Assembly (NCBI GenBank): GCA_946406115.1
Contig: OX291550.1
Coordinates: forward strand, 25,706,722 to 25,770,721
Source: Apoda limacodes
Lineage: Eukaryota; Arthropoda; Insecta; Lepidoptera; Limacodidae
Direction of reading: 5' to 3'
DNA: 64,000 bases
Positions 49,191-59,430 of the stretch are shown piece by piece. How positions within the stretch are numbered: the stretch's first letter is position 1; each line of letters begins with the position of its first letter. Position numbers and translations under genes: made by a program. The notes beneath the pieces were generated by a model. That model made no database searches and was not told where the DNA came from. It was given only the letters and a program-made list of their open reading frames with translations.

Positions 49191-50530
49191 TAGCGTTAGT
49201 CACAGTATAGAGGCGATGGCGCCAGCAACGAAAGCTGACAGAACTAATTTATGCATTTGTTTGGCAGGCCGGTGCTGCTTGCTGGCCTCTTTGCTGTGGC
49301 AGTTTCCTGTGCTGATTGCTGTTTTGCAGATTTCACAAGTCTAGGTTTATCGGACACCCTCCCTGCCCTCTTAGCAAACGATATATTTTAAGTACATGAC
49401 GATGGTTATCATTATTTTTTTATGATCGTTTTAATTTAGACAAGAAGATTTGTAAAATCTTTATCATCGAATTGAAGAAAGAAGACTTTGATTACTACAG
49501 GTTCATTTGGACAGTTAGCACTGGATAGTAATTATGTGTAGGATTATTAAATAAAAAATGATGACACATCGTTGTTTTATTTTTCACTCGATGGCAGATA
49601 AGAATTATCCTCGTAATATTCATGTGTCTGATGTGGTTATGCACACGGAAAAAAAAGAGTTTCCAAGTTCTATTCCACCAAAGTAATTTGCATTCAGTCA
49701 AGAAATCCAACTATTTTGGACATATATTGTTCACAGAAGGCAATATTATTTCCCAGAAAAAAAATCATTTTATCAATCGAAATTGATAAACTTCTTTTCG
49801 TATGAACAAATTTTTTTTTAACCAAATAAATGTTCGTTTTAGATCAACCAAACTTAAATTAATTACCCTAAGACAGTTAATGTTCTTGTATAAAATAAAT
49901 ACATTTTTATATGCAACACTTATTTTTCTTCGTTTGGAAAAAAAAAATATTTTGCTTTAATATAATTTATTTTGCGCCAAAATCATGGTTTTCTTAAATC
50001 TGCGACGTCACTTATTAAAAACTATATTTTTCGATGAAAATAATTGTATCTTAAATCAAAGCCAGTGAAATGTTCAGTTAAGATAATATTGTTTTGAATT
50101 AGAGAAAATAATAATTTTAACAGAATTTGTTAGATTCTTGACTCAAAATCTGATATTTTATGCTAAAACTATTGTTTTAGTCGAAACAAATAAAATACCT
50201 GCTTTAAAATATTAAACATTTTCGTTGAAATTAATCAACTAGTATCCCTTTGAACGAATTTTCTTTCCGTTTAAGTAAATACTTGCATTTTCAAAATTGA
50301 ATGAATCTCATCACTGTCCTTCATAGGATTTCGTGTTGGCTTTTAATTTTAAATAATTGTGTGTCAAATTAGTATCAGTTTATGCGAGAAACCTACAGTT
50401 GATTATTTTCTGAGAATTGTAAAGCTTGTAGCGGATCATATCATACCGCTACAAGCAAGGCTGACGTCACGCGTCCTACATCGCGCTATCAAAGTTTCTT
50501 CTGTCCATGAGTATATATAGAAAACCGAAC
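49191..50530. other. Non-coding flank of the Jockey pair, with a hairpin at 50424-50456
   Basis: Mostly AT-rich. GCTTGTAGCGG (50424-50434) is exactly inverted as CCGCTACAAGC (50446-50456). A 42-codon ATG frame at 49216-49344 is the only short frame with non-random composition. A GCACACGGAAAAAAAAGAG at about 49640 partly mirrors CTTTTTTACCGTGCAC near 59838-59853, beyond the retrotransposons. Confidence 0.45.
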
Positions 50531-53406
50531 AAAATGATAAGTGGAGCACAGATTCGCGCTGAGCGTCGGTCCGCGAGCACACGTCTCGGTGTCTCCTGAC
50601 TGCTCTCTATCGCTCTCTCGCTCGCTCCGAATACTTTCTCGCTCGCACTCACGTGTTTGAGCAGTATTCGCTCGGTAACGGTATCGCGTCGCGTCGCGTG
50701 CAACTACAGCTGCCCGCGCATAGTTTTTCGCCCGGTTTTGCTCTCGCCTTGGCGATCGAGCCCGCGAACGTTGTTGTTTGTTGCAGCTAGTTGCATTCTC
50801 GTTTCGCAGTCCTTTTCAGGACTGTCAATTCGTTCCGTCGGTGTAGTGAGTACTTTTCAGTACGCTACACCCTTACTTTCAATAGTTTACGTCTAGGATC
50901 TCCCACGCATTGCACTACGCCCGGAGATTAGGACTATCAGGATCACCCCACGCATCGTGCTTTGCACTTTGCACTGGGACGCACCGGCCAGGGAACACGC
51001 CAGGCACACGCTCTCTATCCATAGCGGTTAGAGAGCTAATTCTTCAAGCGTATTCACGCATCACCTTAGAGGTGATGGAGGAGGTCGAGGACAGTGGCGG
51101 GGGCTACATCAGGGAGTTTCTGGCCTATGTGGACCGGAATTTCCCTGAGATGGTCCGGGGCTTCAAAGCCCAACGCTGCCTTGACCTCTCTTCGCCCATG
51201 TCACCGGAACATGTGGCAAAAACCGATGAAGAGCCTGAGCCGCTGGTAATACCATCGTCGCCTCTGCCGCGCTCCATCCCCTTAGTGGCTGACTCGTCTG
51301 CCGAGTCAGAAGTGGTCTCGCCGACCTCAACCCCGTCGCGATTTCGATCCATCGAATCGTCGCCCAATAGGTCTCGCTCGCGTTCGCGCGATCGCGATTC
51401 GGACTCTGAGTCCGAAATGATTGTCGACGCCGCCGTTGACAGTCAGGCCAATGACGATTTCATCGTCGTTGGATCCGGCAAGGCCCGAGGAACAAAACGT
51501 TCCTCCGGTAAGAGGTCACCGGTCCCGGCTCCTGGAAGCCCGACCGCTGTGAAAAAACCACCGCGTAAGCGCGCCGCCCGAAACCGCGCCCCCCGTCCCG
51601 CGAGCGAGATAGGGATATCGCAGTCGGCCGCGTCCGACAAGAACGAGACGGCACTAGCTAGCTCTTCTGTCGTCCCTGCCCCTCCGCCGTCTCAGTCCCC
51701 TGTAGGGCCGTCCGTTGCCGACAACGGGAAAGCTAGGCGTAAACTGCCACCGGCTGTCGTATTACACGACAAAAAAGCCTGGAATACGGTAGTTACTAAA
51801 ATGGCCGAAAAGAAAATTAATTTTCTCAAGGCCTCAAACATGGGTGATCTTGGAATCAAAATCCAAGTTCAAACCTCTGACGACCACCGCGGTCTGACTA
51901 AACTACTACGGGAAAAGAACTTCCCGTATCATACATATGCATTAGAGGAAGAGAGGGAATTACGAGTTGTAATTCGGGGGCTTCCTCATGAAATCCGGTG
52001 GCCGACATAAAGGCCGACCTTGTAAAACAAGGCTATCCGGTTCATGCAGTGCACCGTATGATCGGCGGCAGATCAAAAAGACCACTAAACCTAGTTTTAG
52101 TGGTACTTAATTTCTCCCCAGAGGGCAAACGAATCTTCTCCGTAAAGGAGATTTGTAAATTGTCCGGCTTGGTTGTTGAACAACCGAACAAACGGACCTA
52201 CCCAGGGCAGTGCCATCGCTGCCAAAATTACGGTCACTCGGCCAAAAACTGCAACGGCTTCCCCCGTTGCGTTAAGTGCCTTGAGGACCATGGTGGCACA
52301 GCCCTTTGCAAAAGGCAAAGGGACAACCCCGAGCCCCCAAGCTGTGTCCTATGCGGCATGGCAGGCCACCCTGCGAACTACCGCGGGTGCCCTAAGGCTC
52401 CCCGCTCGTACGCGGCGGCGGCAAATAAGGCCCCCCCCACCCCTCTTAAGGCAAGGGCGGCCGCTCCCTTCTCGGAGCGGCAATACCCCTCTCTGCCAAT
52501 CACAAAAAATATTTCTGCCCCTCTGCTGCCGCAGCCTACTGCATCAGCCCCGAAGGCAGTCCCCCGTCCCACCGTATCTCAGACAGGAGCCCCCCTTAAG
52601 GCGACTCCTGTCCCCCCGGCGCGGAAATTGGCCCCGTTGTCTCAACCCGCGCCAAAAATGAATACAGCGGTACCTAGCCCGTCGCTAGCGTCCACTGATG
52701 TTCTAGCAGACCTAAATGTGGTGCTAGAACTCCTCAATGTTATCAACATTGAGGAAATCTCCCAGTTAGCGAACAAAATTCGCAATGCGTCGTCGGCGAC
52801 GCAAAGAGTCTCGGCCGTGCTCGAGCACGCTTCCCTACTAAGTGCTTTAGAGCACTTTGCACCCTCCCACTAATCTTTTAATTACGCCCCGCACAGACGA
52901 TGGTATTATCAGTAAGCTCACAGCTCAAGCGCCTTCCGCGCCCGCGTTCGCGAACACAGCTTTTACAAATATACTATACAGAATACGTCGCCGCCGGCGG
53001 CGACGGAACACTAGATAGTTTTTAGCACTCACACAAACACACTCAAGTGCGCGGGTATAATAGTTTCACTAATATACCCGGGCACTTTGACTAGTTGGAT
53101 TAAAATAATAATAGGCGAGGGCTGAAGAGTTTCTTGCCGTTTTCTTCTCTTCAGAACGCCTTTGCTTTTCCGAAACGGCGGTAAATTTTAGTTAGATACA
53201 TATTTTAGTTTCTAAGAGCGGTTGCCCAAGCCGAGGTTCGTGTCCAGGACACCCTTGCGCAAACCGCCCCAACTTTTCGCTGAAGAGTGCAAGTAGCACC
53301 GCAGCAAAAGTTAGTCCGCGTGTAGTTGTAAAGGCCATCTGCGGCCAACAACAGTAGACAGTAGTTAGAAAAAAAAAAAGAAAAAAAAAAAAAAATGATA
53401 AGTGGA
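50531..53406 (+). mobile_element. Internally deleted, gag-only Jockey-clade element (copy 1)
   Basis: It has the same 5' region (TTCGCGCTGAGCGTCGGTCC onward), gag frame and 3' region as copy 2, but lacks almost all of ORF2. Sequence passes from just after the gag stop (52873) to the last part of ORF2 near 52896 (GACGATGGTATTATCAG, against GACGATGATATAACCAG at 58499 in copy 2). About 2.75 kb is missing. It ends in a long A-run (53369-53394, one G inside). AAAATGATAAGTGGA lies at its 5' edge (50531-50545), and AATGATAAGTGGA follows the A-run (53394-53406). Confidence 0.93.
51075..52873 (+). pseudogene. Gag ORF1 of copy 1, broken by a one-base deletion
   Basis: Retrotransposon gag with three CCHC knuckles (CHRCQNYGHSAKNC, CVKCLEDHGGTALC, CVLCGMAGHPANYRGC), preceded by a PRE_C2HC-type region. 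The frame runs from the ATG at 51075 to about 51994, where one A present in copy 2 (GAAATACCGG) is missing (GAAATCCGG). The frame then shifts and continues from about 51998 to the stop at 52871-52873. Apart from this it is highly similar to the intact gag of copy 2. Confidence 0.9.
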
Positions 53407-53947
53407 GACTACACACACAGACACATTCGCGCTGAGCGTCGGTCCGCGAGCACACGTCTCGGTGTCTCCTGACTGCTCTCTATCGCTCTCTCGCTCGCTC
53501 CGAATACTTTCTTGCTCGCACTCACGTGTTTGAGCAGTATTCGTACGGTTACGGTTTCGCGTCGCGTCGCGTGCAACTGCAGCTGCCCGCGCATAGTTTT
53601 TCGCCCGGTTTTGCTCTCGCCTTGGCGATCGAGCCCGCGAACGTTGTTGTTTGTTGCAGCTAGTTGCATTCTCGTTTCGCAGTCCTTTTCAGGACTGTCA
53701 ATTCGTTCCGTCGGTGTAGTGAGTACTTTTCAGTACGCTACACCCTTACTTTCAATAGTTTACGTCTAGGATCTCCCACGCATTGCACTACGCCCGGAGA
53801 TTAGGGCTATTAGGATCACCCCACGCATCGTGCTTTGCACTTTGCATTGGGACGCACCGGCCAGGGAACACGCCAGGCACACGCTCTCTATCCATAGCGG
53901 TTAGAGAGCTAATACTTCAAGCGTCTTCACGCATCACCTTAGAGGTG

Positions 53948-55744
53948 ATGGAGGAGGTCGAGGACAGTGGCGGGGGCTACATCAGGGAGTTTCTGGACTA
54001 TATAGACCGGAAATTCCCTGAGGTGGTCCGGGGTTTTAAAGCCCAACGCTGCCTTAACCTCTCATCGCCCATGTCTCCGGAACATGTGGCTACGATTGAA
54101 GAGCCTGAGCCGCCAATGGTTATACCGTCGTCGCCTCTACCGCGCTCCACTCCCGTTCAGGCTGACTCGTCCGACGAGTCAGATGTGGCCTCCAAGACCG
54201 CCACGCCGTCGCGTTTTCGCTCGATCGAGTCTTCACCGACTAGGTCTCGCTCGCATTCACGCGTTCGCGTATCGGACTCGGAGTCCGATATGATTATCGA
54301 CGCCGCCGTCGATAATCAAACCAATGACGGTTTTACCGTCGTTGGATCCGGCAAGGCCCGAGGAACAAAACGTTCCTCAGGCAAGAGGTCGCCGGTCCCG
54401 GCTCCTGGAAGCCCGACCGCCGCGAAACCTCCGCGCAAGCGCGCTGCCAGAAACCGCGCCCCCCGTCCCGCGAGCGAGATAGGGATATCGCCGTCGGCCG
54501 CGTCCGACAAGAGTGAGACGGCATTAGCTTCCTCCTCTGTCGCCCCCGCCCCCCTGCCGTCTCAGCCCCCAGTAGGGCCGTCCGTTGCCGATAACGGACA
54601 GGCTAGGCGCAAATTACCTCCAGCGATCGTTCTACACGATAAAAAAGTGTGGAACCACGTAGCCACATTGATGTCGGACAAGAAAATTAATTTCTTGAAA
54701 GCATCCAATATGGGCGAACTAGGGATTAAAATCCAGGTTCAGTCGTCAGATGACCACCGTGGTCTAACCAAATTGTTACGGGATAAAAATTTCCCGTATC
54801 ATACATACGCGCTTGAGGACGAGCGAGAATTACGCGTGGTAATTCGCGGCCTCCCGCATGAAATACCGGTGGCCGAAATTAAGGCCGACCTTGTTTCACA
54901 AGGTTATCCGGTTAACGCCGTCCACCGCATGATCGGCGGTCGTTCGAAAAGGCCACTAAACTTAGTTTTGGTGGTTCTAAACTTCACCACAGAAGGCAAG
55001 CGAATCTTCTCCGTAAAGGAGATTTGCAAATTGTCTGGTTTGGTTGTCGAACAACCAAACAAAAGAACATACCCAGGGCAGTGCCATCGCTGCCAAAATT
55101 ATGGTCACTCGGCCAAAAACTGCAACGGCTTTCCCCGTTGCGTTAAGTGCCTACAGGATCATGGTGGCACAGCCCTTTGTCAGAGGAAAAGGGACGACCC
55201 CGAGCCTCCAAGTTGTGTCCTTTGCGGCATGGCGGGCCACCCTGCGAATTATCGCGGGTGCCCTAAGGCTCCCCGTTCATATGCGGCGGCGGCAAATAAG
55301 GCCCCCCCCACCCCTCTTAAGGCGAGAACGCCCGCACTTTACTCAGAGCGGCAATATCCTTCTCTGCCAGTCACAAATAATAAGTCTGCCCCTTTGCTGC
55401 CGCAGTTTGCTGCACCAGCGCAAAAGGCAGTTCCCCGTCCCCCCGTATCTCAGTCAGGAGCCTCCCTTAAGGCGACTCCTGCCCCCCCGGCGCGGAAATT
55501 GGCCCCGTTGTCCCCGCCCGCGCCACAAACTACTAAAGCGGTACCTAGCCCGTCGCTAGCGTCCGCGGACGTTCTAGCCGACCTAAATGTGGTGCTAGAA
55601 CTCCTCAATGTTATAAACATTGAGGAAATTTCGCTTTTAGCGAATAAAATACGCAATGCGTCATCGGCGACGCAACGAGTTTCGGCCGTGCTTGAGCACG
55701 CAGCCCTGCTAAGTGCTTTAGAGCACTTTGCACCAAAAAATTAA
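53948..55744 (+). CDS. Jockey-type gag (ORF1), intact, 598 residues
   Basis: RNA-binding nucleocapsid-like protein that packages the element's RNA. The first in-frame ATG is 53948 (MEEVEDSGGGYIREFL); the frame is open further upstream without ATG. The N-terminal half is Ser/Pro/Arg-rich and disordered-looking (SPTRSRSHSR, KRSSGKRSPVPAPGSP). A PRE_C2HC-type region (RELRVVIRGLPHEIP to GRSKRPLNLVLVVLNF) precedes three CCHC knuckles at about 379-392, 398-411 and 423-438. A Pro-rich linker and a hydrophobic C-terminal helix (ADLNVVLELLNVINIEEISL) follow. The stop is 13 bases before the ORF2 ATG, in another frame, so ORF2 would need reinitiation or another coupling. Confidence 0.93.
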   Translation: MEEVEDSGGGYIREFLDYIDRKFPEVVRGFKAQRCLNLSSPMSPEHVATIEEPEPPMVIPSSPLPRSTPVQADSSDESDVASKTATPSRFRSIESSPTRSRSHSRVRVSDSESDMIIDAAVDNQTNDGFTVVGSGKARGTKRSSGKRSPVPAPGSPTAAKPPRKRAARNRAPRPASEIGISPSAASDKSETALASSSVAPAPLPSQPPVGPSVADNGQARRKLPPAIVLHDKKVWNHVATLMSDKKINFLKASNMGELGIKIQVQSSDDHRGLTKLLRDKNFPYHTYALEDERELRVVIRGLPHEIPVAEIKADLVSQGYPVNAVHRMIGGRSKRPLNLVLVVLNFTTEGKRIFSVKEICKLSGLVVEQPNKRTYPGQCHRCQNYGHSAKNCNGFPRCVKCLQDHGGTALCQRKRDDPEPPSCVLCGMAGHPANYRGCPKAPRSYAAAANKAPPTPLKARTPALYSERQYPSLPVTNNKSAPLLPQFAAPAQKAVPRPPVSQSGASLKATPAPPARKLAPLSPPAPQTTKAVPSPSLASADVLADLNVVLELLNVINIEEISLLANKIRNASSATQRVSAVLEHAALLSALEHFAPKN

Positions 55745-55757
55745 AAAATTTCTATTG

Positions 55758-58697
55758 ATGGGGCCTTTAGTAGCCCCAAGTAGAATAAAACCGCGCTCTA
55801 TATCGATTGCGTTCTGGAACGCAAACGGCCTTCAGGCAAAGCGCGATGAAATATCAGAATTTCTCAAAACGCACGAGATCGATGTACTTTTAGTGCAAGA
55901 GACTTTTCTTAAACCAAAGCGTAGGGGTCCTAAGATCGCAAACTACGCACTGGTTAGAAATGATCGGCCCACCTGTAAGGGAGGAACGCTCATTTATTAT
56001 AAAAGATCTCTGCACTGCGTACCTATCGACACTCCTCCGTTAAAAAATTTAGAAGCGTCGGTTATCCGGATAGCGATGACAGGGCACAGTCCCATAGTAC
56101 TGGCCTCTGTATATTTGTCACCTACAAAGGTGATATTACAAAGCGATCTTAAAACGCTGTTTGACTTAGGTAACGCTGTTGTATTAGCAGGCGACCTAAA
56201 CTGCAAACATAAGCGATGGAATTCGCATTCAACATCGCTAAACGGCAAACGACTAGAGGCCCTAGTCGACCCGTTAGGTTTCGATGTTATTGCGCCCATC
56301 TCTCCGACCCACTTTCCCGAAGTAGTGACACATAGACCTGACGTACTTGACATAGCACTTCTTAAGAACGTAGCCTTAAGGCTGCATTCCATAGAGGTGT
56401 TACACGAGCTTACATCTGACCATAGGCCGGTTCTCTTACGACTAGGGTCCCCAACCGACGGTCATCCGTCCGTTAAGGACGTGGTCGACTGGCGGAGACT
56501 AGGTGAAAACCTAGGAAAAATAGACTCGCCCCACCTAAATAGGATCCCGGACAATATTGTCTCAGCCGACGATGTTAGTTTAGCGGTCGAAGCGCTTACT
56601 AGCCACCTCCAGTCCGCTGTAGCGGAGTGCTCTAAGCGGATTACAGTAGAGAATAATCTCCGCTGGAATCTGCCGGAGGACGTGAGGTTGCTATTGAGAG
56701 CTAAGAACGCGGCTACTCGACGGTACGACAATTATCCGTCTGAGGTAAACAGGGCATCGCTCAGATCTTTACAACGTGCCGTAAAGACAAAAATAGCCGA
56801 AGTTAGGAACGAAAAGTGGGACAATCTCATGAAAGAGATATCGCCTTCCCACTTAGCGTACTATCAGATGGCTCGAGCGTTAAAATCCGACGTAGTGAGT
56901 ACTATGCCGCCTTTAGTCGACGCAAACGCGACAATCGCATTTGACGACGACGAAAAGGCCGAATGCCTAGCCAAATCGCTAGAAAGTCAGTGTTCGCTCA
57001 GCGAACAACCCACTGACCAAGCTCACGTCGATGAAGTGGACAGGGAAGTGGAGCGGAGAGCGGCCCTTCCCCCACTTGACTCACTTCCCCCCGTAACAGT
57101 CTCTGAGGTCGAAAAGATCATCAAAGACTTACAACCCAAAAAGGCCCCGGGTGCCGATGGGATCTCAAATAGGCTTCTAAAAATCCTCCCCGCTCAGCTC
57201 CTCCTTCTATTGGTCAGCATCTTCAATGCGGCCATGGCAAATTGCATCTTTCCCGACTCTTGGAAAGAAGCTGACGTTATAGGTATCCCTAAACTGGGTA
57301 AACCTAGTAACGTAGCCACGTCATATAGACCCATTAGTCTCTTAAAGACTTTGGGAAAATTATATGAACGACTCCTCCTTTCTCGCCTGAAAGACTACGT
57401 TCAGTCTAAAGGCATTCTGATTGACGAACAGTTCGGTTTTCGAGCTAATCACTCGTGCGTCAATCAAGTGCACCGCATAACGGAGCACATCCTCCAAGGT
57501 CTCAATAGGTCCCCTAAGCCGTTCAGCACAGGAGCCCTCTTCTTCGATGTAGCGAAGGCTTTCGATAAAGTCTGGCATAACGGCTTGATTTACAAGCTGT
57601 ACAATCTCGGTGTCCCAGACCGTCTCGTGCTCATCTTACGAGACTTCCTTAGGGATCGCAGTTTTCGCTATCGCGTAGAACGAAGTCATTCGTCTCCCCA
57701 CCCCATAGGTGCAGGTGTCCCCCAGGGCTCCGTGCTTTCCCCTCTACTCTATTCCCTATTCACAAACGATATACCTCGTCCCTCGAACGTTAATGTGGCG
57801 CTCTTCGCGGACGATACGGCGCTCTACTGTTCTCACCGACACGTCCGTCGTATAAGCTTGGCCCTCCAGTCTGCCGCCAACGCCTTAGGCGATTGGTTTC
57901 GGAAGTGGAGAATCGAGGTTAACCCCGAGAAAAGTGCAGCAGTGCACTTCGCCCGGGGCCGAAAATCGGTAAAGGTCACAAGGCAACTCACCCCAGTCCA
58001 CCTATATGGCCAACCCATTCCGTGGGTTAAAAAGGTCAAATATTTAGGGGTCACTTTAGACTCTCGTCTTAATTTCAGAGCCCACATTAAAAGAGTAAGA
58101 GATCGAGCAGCCTTTGTTCTCGGTCGTCTTAAGCCAATGTTAAACAAGTACAGTAAAATGTCTCTTAGAAATAAGGTGACGCTTTACAAAACTTGTATTC
58201 GGCCCATACTCACATATGCGAGCGTAGCGTTTGGTCACACCAACACTACTTCCTTGCAAGTCTTACAAAATCGCTTTATGCGAGGCGCAGTCGGCGCCCC
58301 GTACTATATGCGTAACATCGATCTCCATAGTGATTTCGAGCTTCCGACCATAAAAGCCTTCATCAAAGATGCGTCTAAACGCTACTTTGAGACGGCAGCC
58401 CTCCACCCCAATCCCCTAATTAGGCAATCTTGCAACTATGCCCCCATTAGAGGGGCCTTAGGACCGTTTAGATATCCGAGGCACGTCATAATTGACTCCG
58501 ACGATGATATAACCAGCAGGCTCAAAGCTCAAGCGCCTTCAGCGCTCGCGTCCGCGATCACAGATTATAGAAATATATACAGAATACGTCGCCGCCGGCG
58601 GCGACGGAACATTAGACAGCTTAGTTTTAACACACACACACACACTCGAGCGCGCGGGTATACTAGGTTCACTAATATACCCGGGCGCTTCGACTAG
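55758..58697 (+). CDS. Endonuclease-reverse transcriptase (ORF2), intact, 979 residues
   Basis: Nicks target DNA and copies element RNA at the nick. The ATG at 55758 (MGPLVAPSRIKP) is the first Met; the frame is open from before 55728. An APE-type endonuclease fills about residues 15-230: FWNANGLQ, QETF (near 47), GDLNCKHKRW (near 144) and SDHRPVLL (near 219). The reverse transcriptase spans about 460-735: KKAPGADGISNRLLK, SYRPISLL, FFDVAKAFDKVWH (near 595), [16 protein letters not shown] (near 653) and LFADDTALYC (near 684). The C-terminus has no Cys/His knuckle but ends in an Arg run (RRRRRRRR) encoded by a DNA palindrome. There are no stops or frameshifts, so it could be active. Confidence 0.95.
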   Translation: MGPLVAPSRIKPRSISIAFWNANGLQAKRDEISEFLKTHEIDVLLVQETFLKPKRRGPKIANYALVRNDRPTCKGGTLIYYKRSLHCVPIDTPPLKNLEASVIRIAMTGHSPIVLASVYLSPTKVILQSDLKTLFDLGNAVVLAGDLNCKHKRWNSHSTSLNGKRLEALVDPLGFDVIAPISPTHFPEVVTHRPDVLDIALLKNVALRLHSIEVLHELTSDHRPVLLRLGSPTDGHPSVKDVVDWRRLGENLGKIDSPHLNRIPDNIVSADDVSLAVEALTSHLQSAVAECSKRITVENNLRWNLPEDVRLLLRAKNAATRRYDNYPSEVNRASLRSLQRAVKTKIAEVRNEKWDNLMKEISPSHLAYYQMARALKSDVVSTMPPLVDANATIAFDDDEKAECLAKSLESQCSLSEQPTDQAHVDEVDREVERRAALPPLDSLPPVTVSEVEKIIKDLQPKKAPGADGISNRLLKILPAQLLLLLVSIFNAAMANCIFPDSWKEADVIGIPKLGKPSNVATSYRPISLLKTLGKLYERLLLSRLKDYVQSKGILIDEQFGFRANHSCVNQVHRITEHILQGLNRSPKPFSTGALFFDVAKAFDKVWHNGLIYKLYNLGVPDRLVLILRDFLRDRSFRYRVERSHSSPHPIGAGVPQGSVLSPLLYSLFTNDIPRPSNVNVALFADDTALYCSHRHVRRISLALQSAANALGDWFRKWRIEVNPEKSAAVHFARGRKSVKVTRQLTPVHLYGQPIPWVKKVKYLGVTLDSRLNFRAHIKRVRDRAAFVLGRLKPMLNKYSKMSLRNKVTLYKTCIRPILTYASVAFGHTNTTSLQVLQNRFMRGAVGAPYYMRNIDLHSDFELPTIKAFIKDASKRYFETAALHPNPLIRQSCNYAPIRGALGPFRYPRHVIIDSDDDITSRLKAQAPSALASAITDYRNIYRIRRRRRRRNIRQLSFNTHTHTRARGYTRFTNIPGRFD

Positions 58698-59005
58698 TTA
58701 GATTTAAATAATAATAGGCGAGTGCTGAAGAGTTTCTTGCCGTTTCTTCTCTTCAGAACGCCTTTGCTATTTTCCGAAACGGCGGTAAAATTTAGTTAGA
58801 TACAAATTTTAGTTTCTAAGAGCGGTTGCCCAAGCCGAGGTTCGTGTCTAGGACACCCTTGCGCAAACCGCCCCAACTTTTCGCTGAAGAGTGCAAGCAG
58901 CACCGCAGCAAAAGTTAGTCCGCGTGTAGTTGTAAAGGCCATCTGCGGCCAACTACAGTAGCCAGTAGTTAGAAAAAAAAAAAAAAAAAAAAAATGATAA
59001 GTGGA

Positions 59006-59180
59006 CCACGGCGGTCCCCAGGCATAACACCTCGCCTGGCAGGAGATCTCCTCTTTGCCGCCGCACCACAAGCATCCAGCAAACAGTCGCATTCGTCTAT
59101 CAGAAACGATAAGCGAAGTTAAGCAACGTCGACCGTGGTCAGTATTTGGATGGGTGACCGCTTTTCTTCCATGTTTAAGA
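59006..59180 (+). repeat. 5S-rRNA-like segment in the target site flank
   Basis: GCGAAGTTAAGCAACGTCGA (59114-59133) followed by TCAGTATTTGGATGGGTGACCGC (59139-59161) matches the internal promoter half of 5S rRNA. The upstream part (CCACGGCGGTCCCCAGGCAT) is not 5S. It is probably a 5S-derived repeat rather than a gene, since the 5' and 3' stems of 5S rRNA are absent. Confidence 0.6.
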
Positions 59181-59254
59181 AGGATCGTTAAATAGTCATA
59201 ACAATTATAATTAAACATAACGCTGTATAATCAGCTAAAGGCGAGAATAGCTAC

Positions 59255-59430
59255 CTTAGCTCGACAAAGTCTATATAAAGGCAGTGCGGGTAGACTGCCT
59301 ATATGGCCCAAGCCTCCAGAAAAAGAGGCCTGTGCCTCTGCAGTAGGGCACTACTAGCTCGACAACGTCCGCTAAGACACACTAAGTCAGTGCGGTAGAC
59401 TGACTCTATATGGCCCAAGCCTCCAGAAAA
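59255..59430. repeat. Two tandem, diverged units with TATGGCCCAAGCCTCCAGAAA
   Basis: The unit TAGCTCGACAA..., GCAGTGCGGGTAGACTGCC or TCAGTGCGGTAGACTGACTC, then CCCAAGCCTCCAGAAAAGAG occurs at about 59257-59333 and again at 59354-59428. Family not recognised. Confidence 0.7.

Larger units (their letters stand above)
53394..59005 (+). mobile_element. Full-length Jockey-clade non-LTR retrotransposon (copy 2)
   Basis: About 5.6 kb: a 5' region with GC-rich CGCTCTCTCGCTCGCTCCGA text, ORF1 gag, ORF2 endonuclease-reverse transcriptase, a 3' UTR containing GAAGAGTTTCTTGCCGTTTC, and an A-run of about 20 ending near 58993. AATGATAAGTGGA lies at both edges (53394-53406 and 58993-59005). Both frames are open, there are no LTRs, and it is probably young. 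The palm motif [14 protein letters not shown] and the CCHC gag place it with Jockey-like elements. Confidence 0.95.

Noticed and set aside
53783..53947. N-terminal extension of the intact gag before 53948
   Set aside because: The open frame there begins with TTG, not ATG; the first ATG is at 53948. It may be 5' UTR.
55728..55757. ORF2 start at 55728 overlapping the gag
   Set aside because: The codon at 55728 is TTG; the first ATG in frame is at 55758.
59110..59165. A functional 5S rRNA gene
   Set aside because: Only the internal promoter half matches; the sequences that should form the outer stem are absent.
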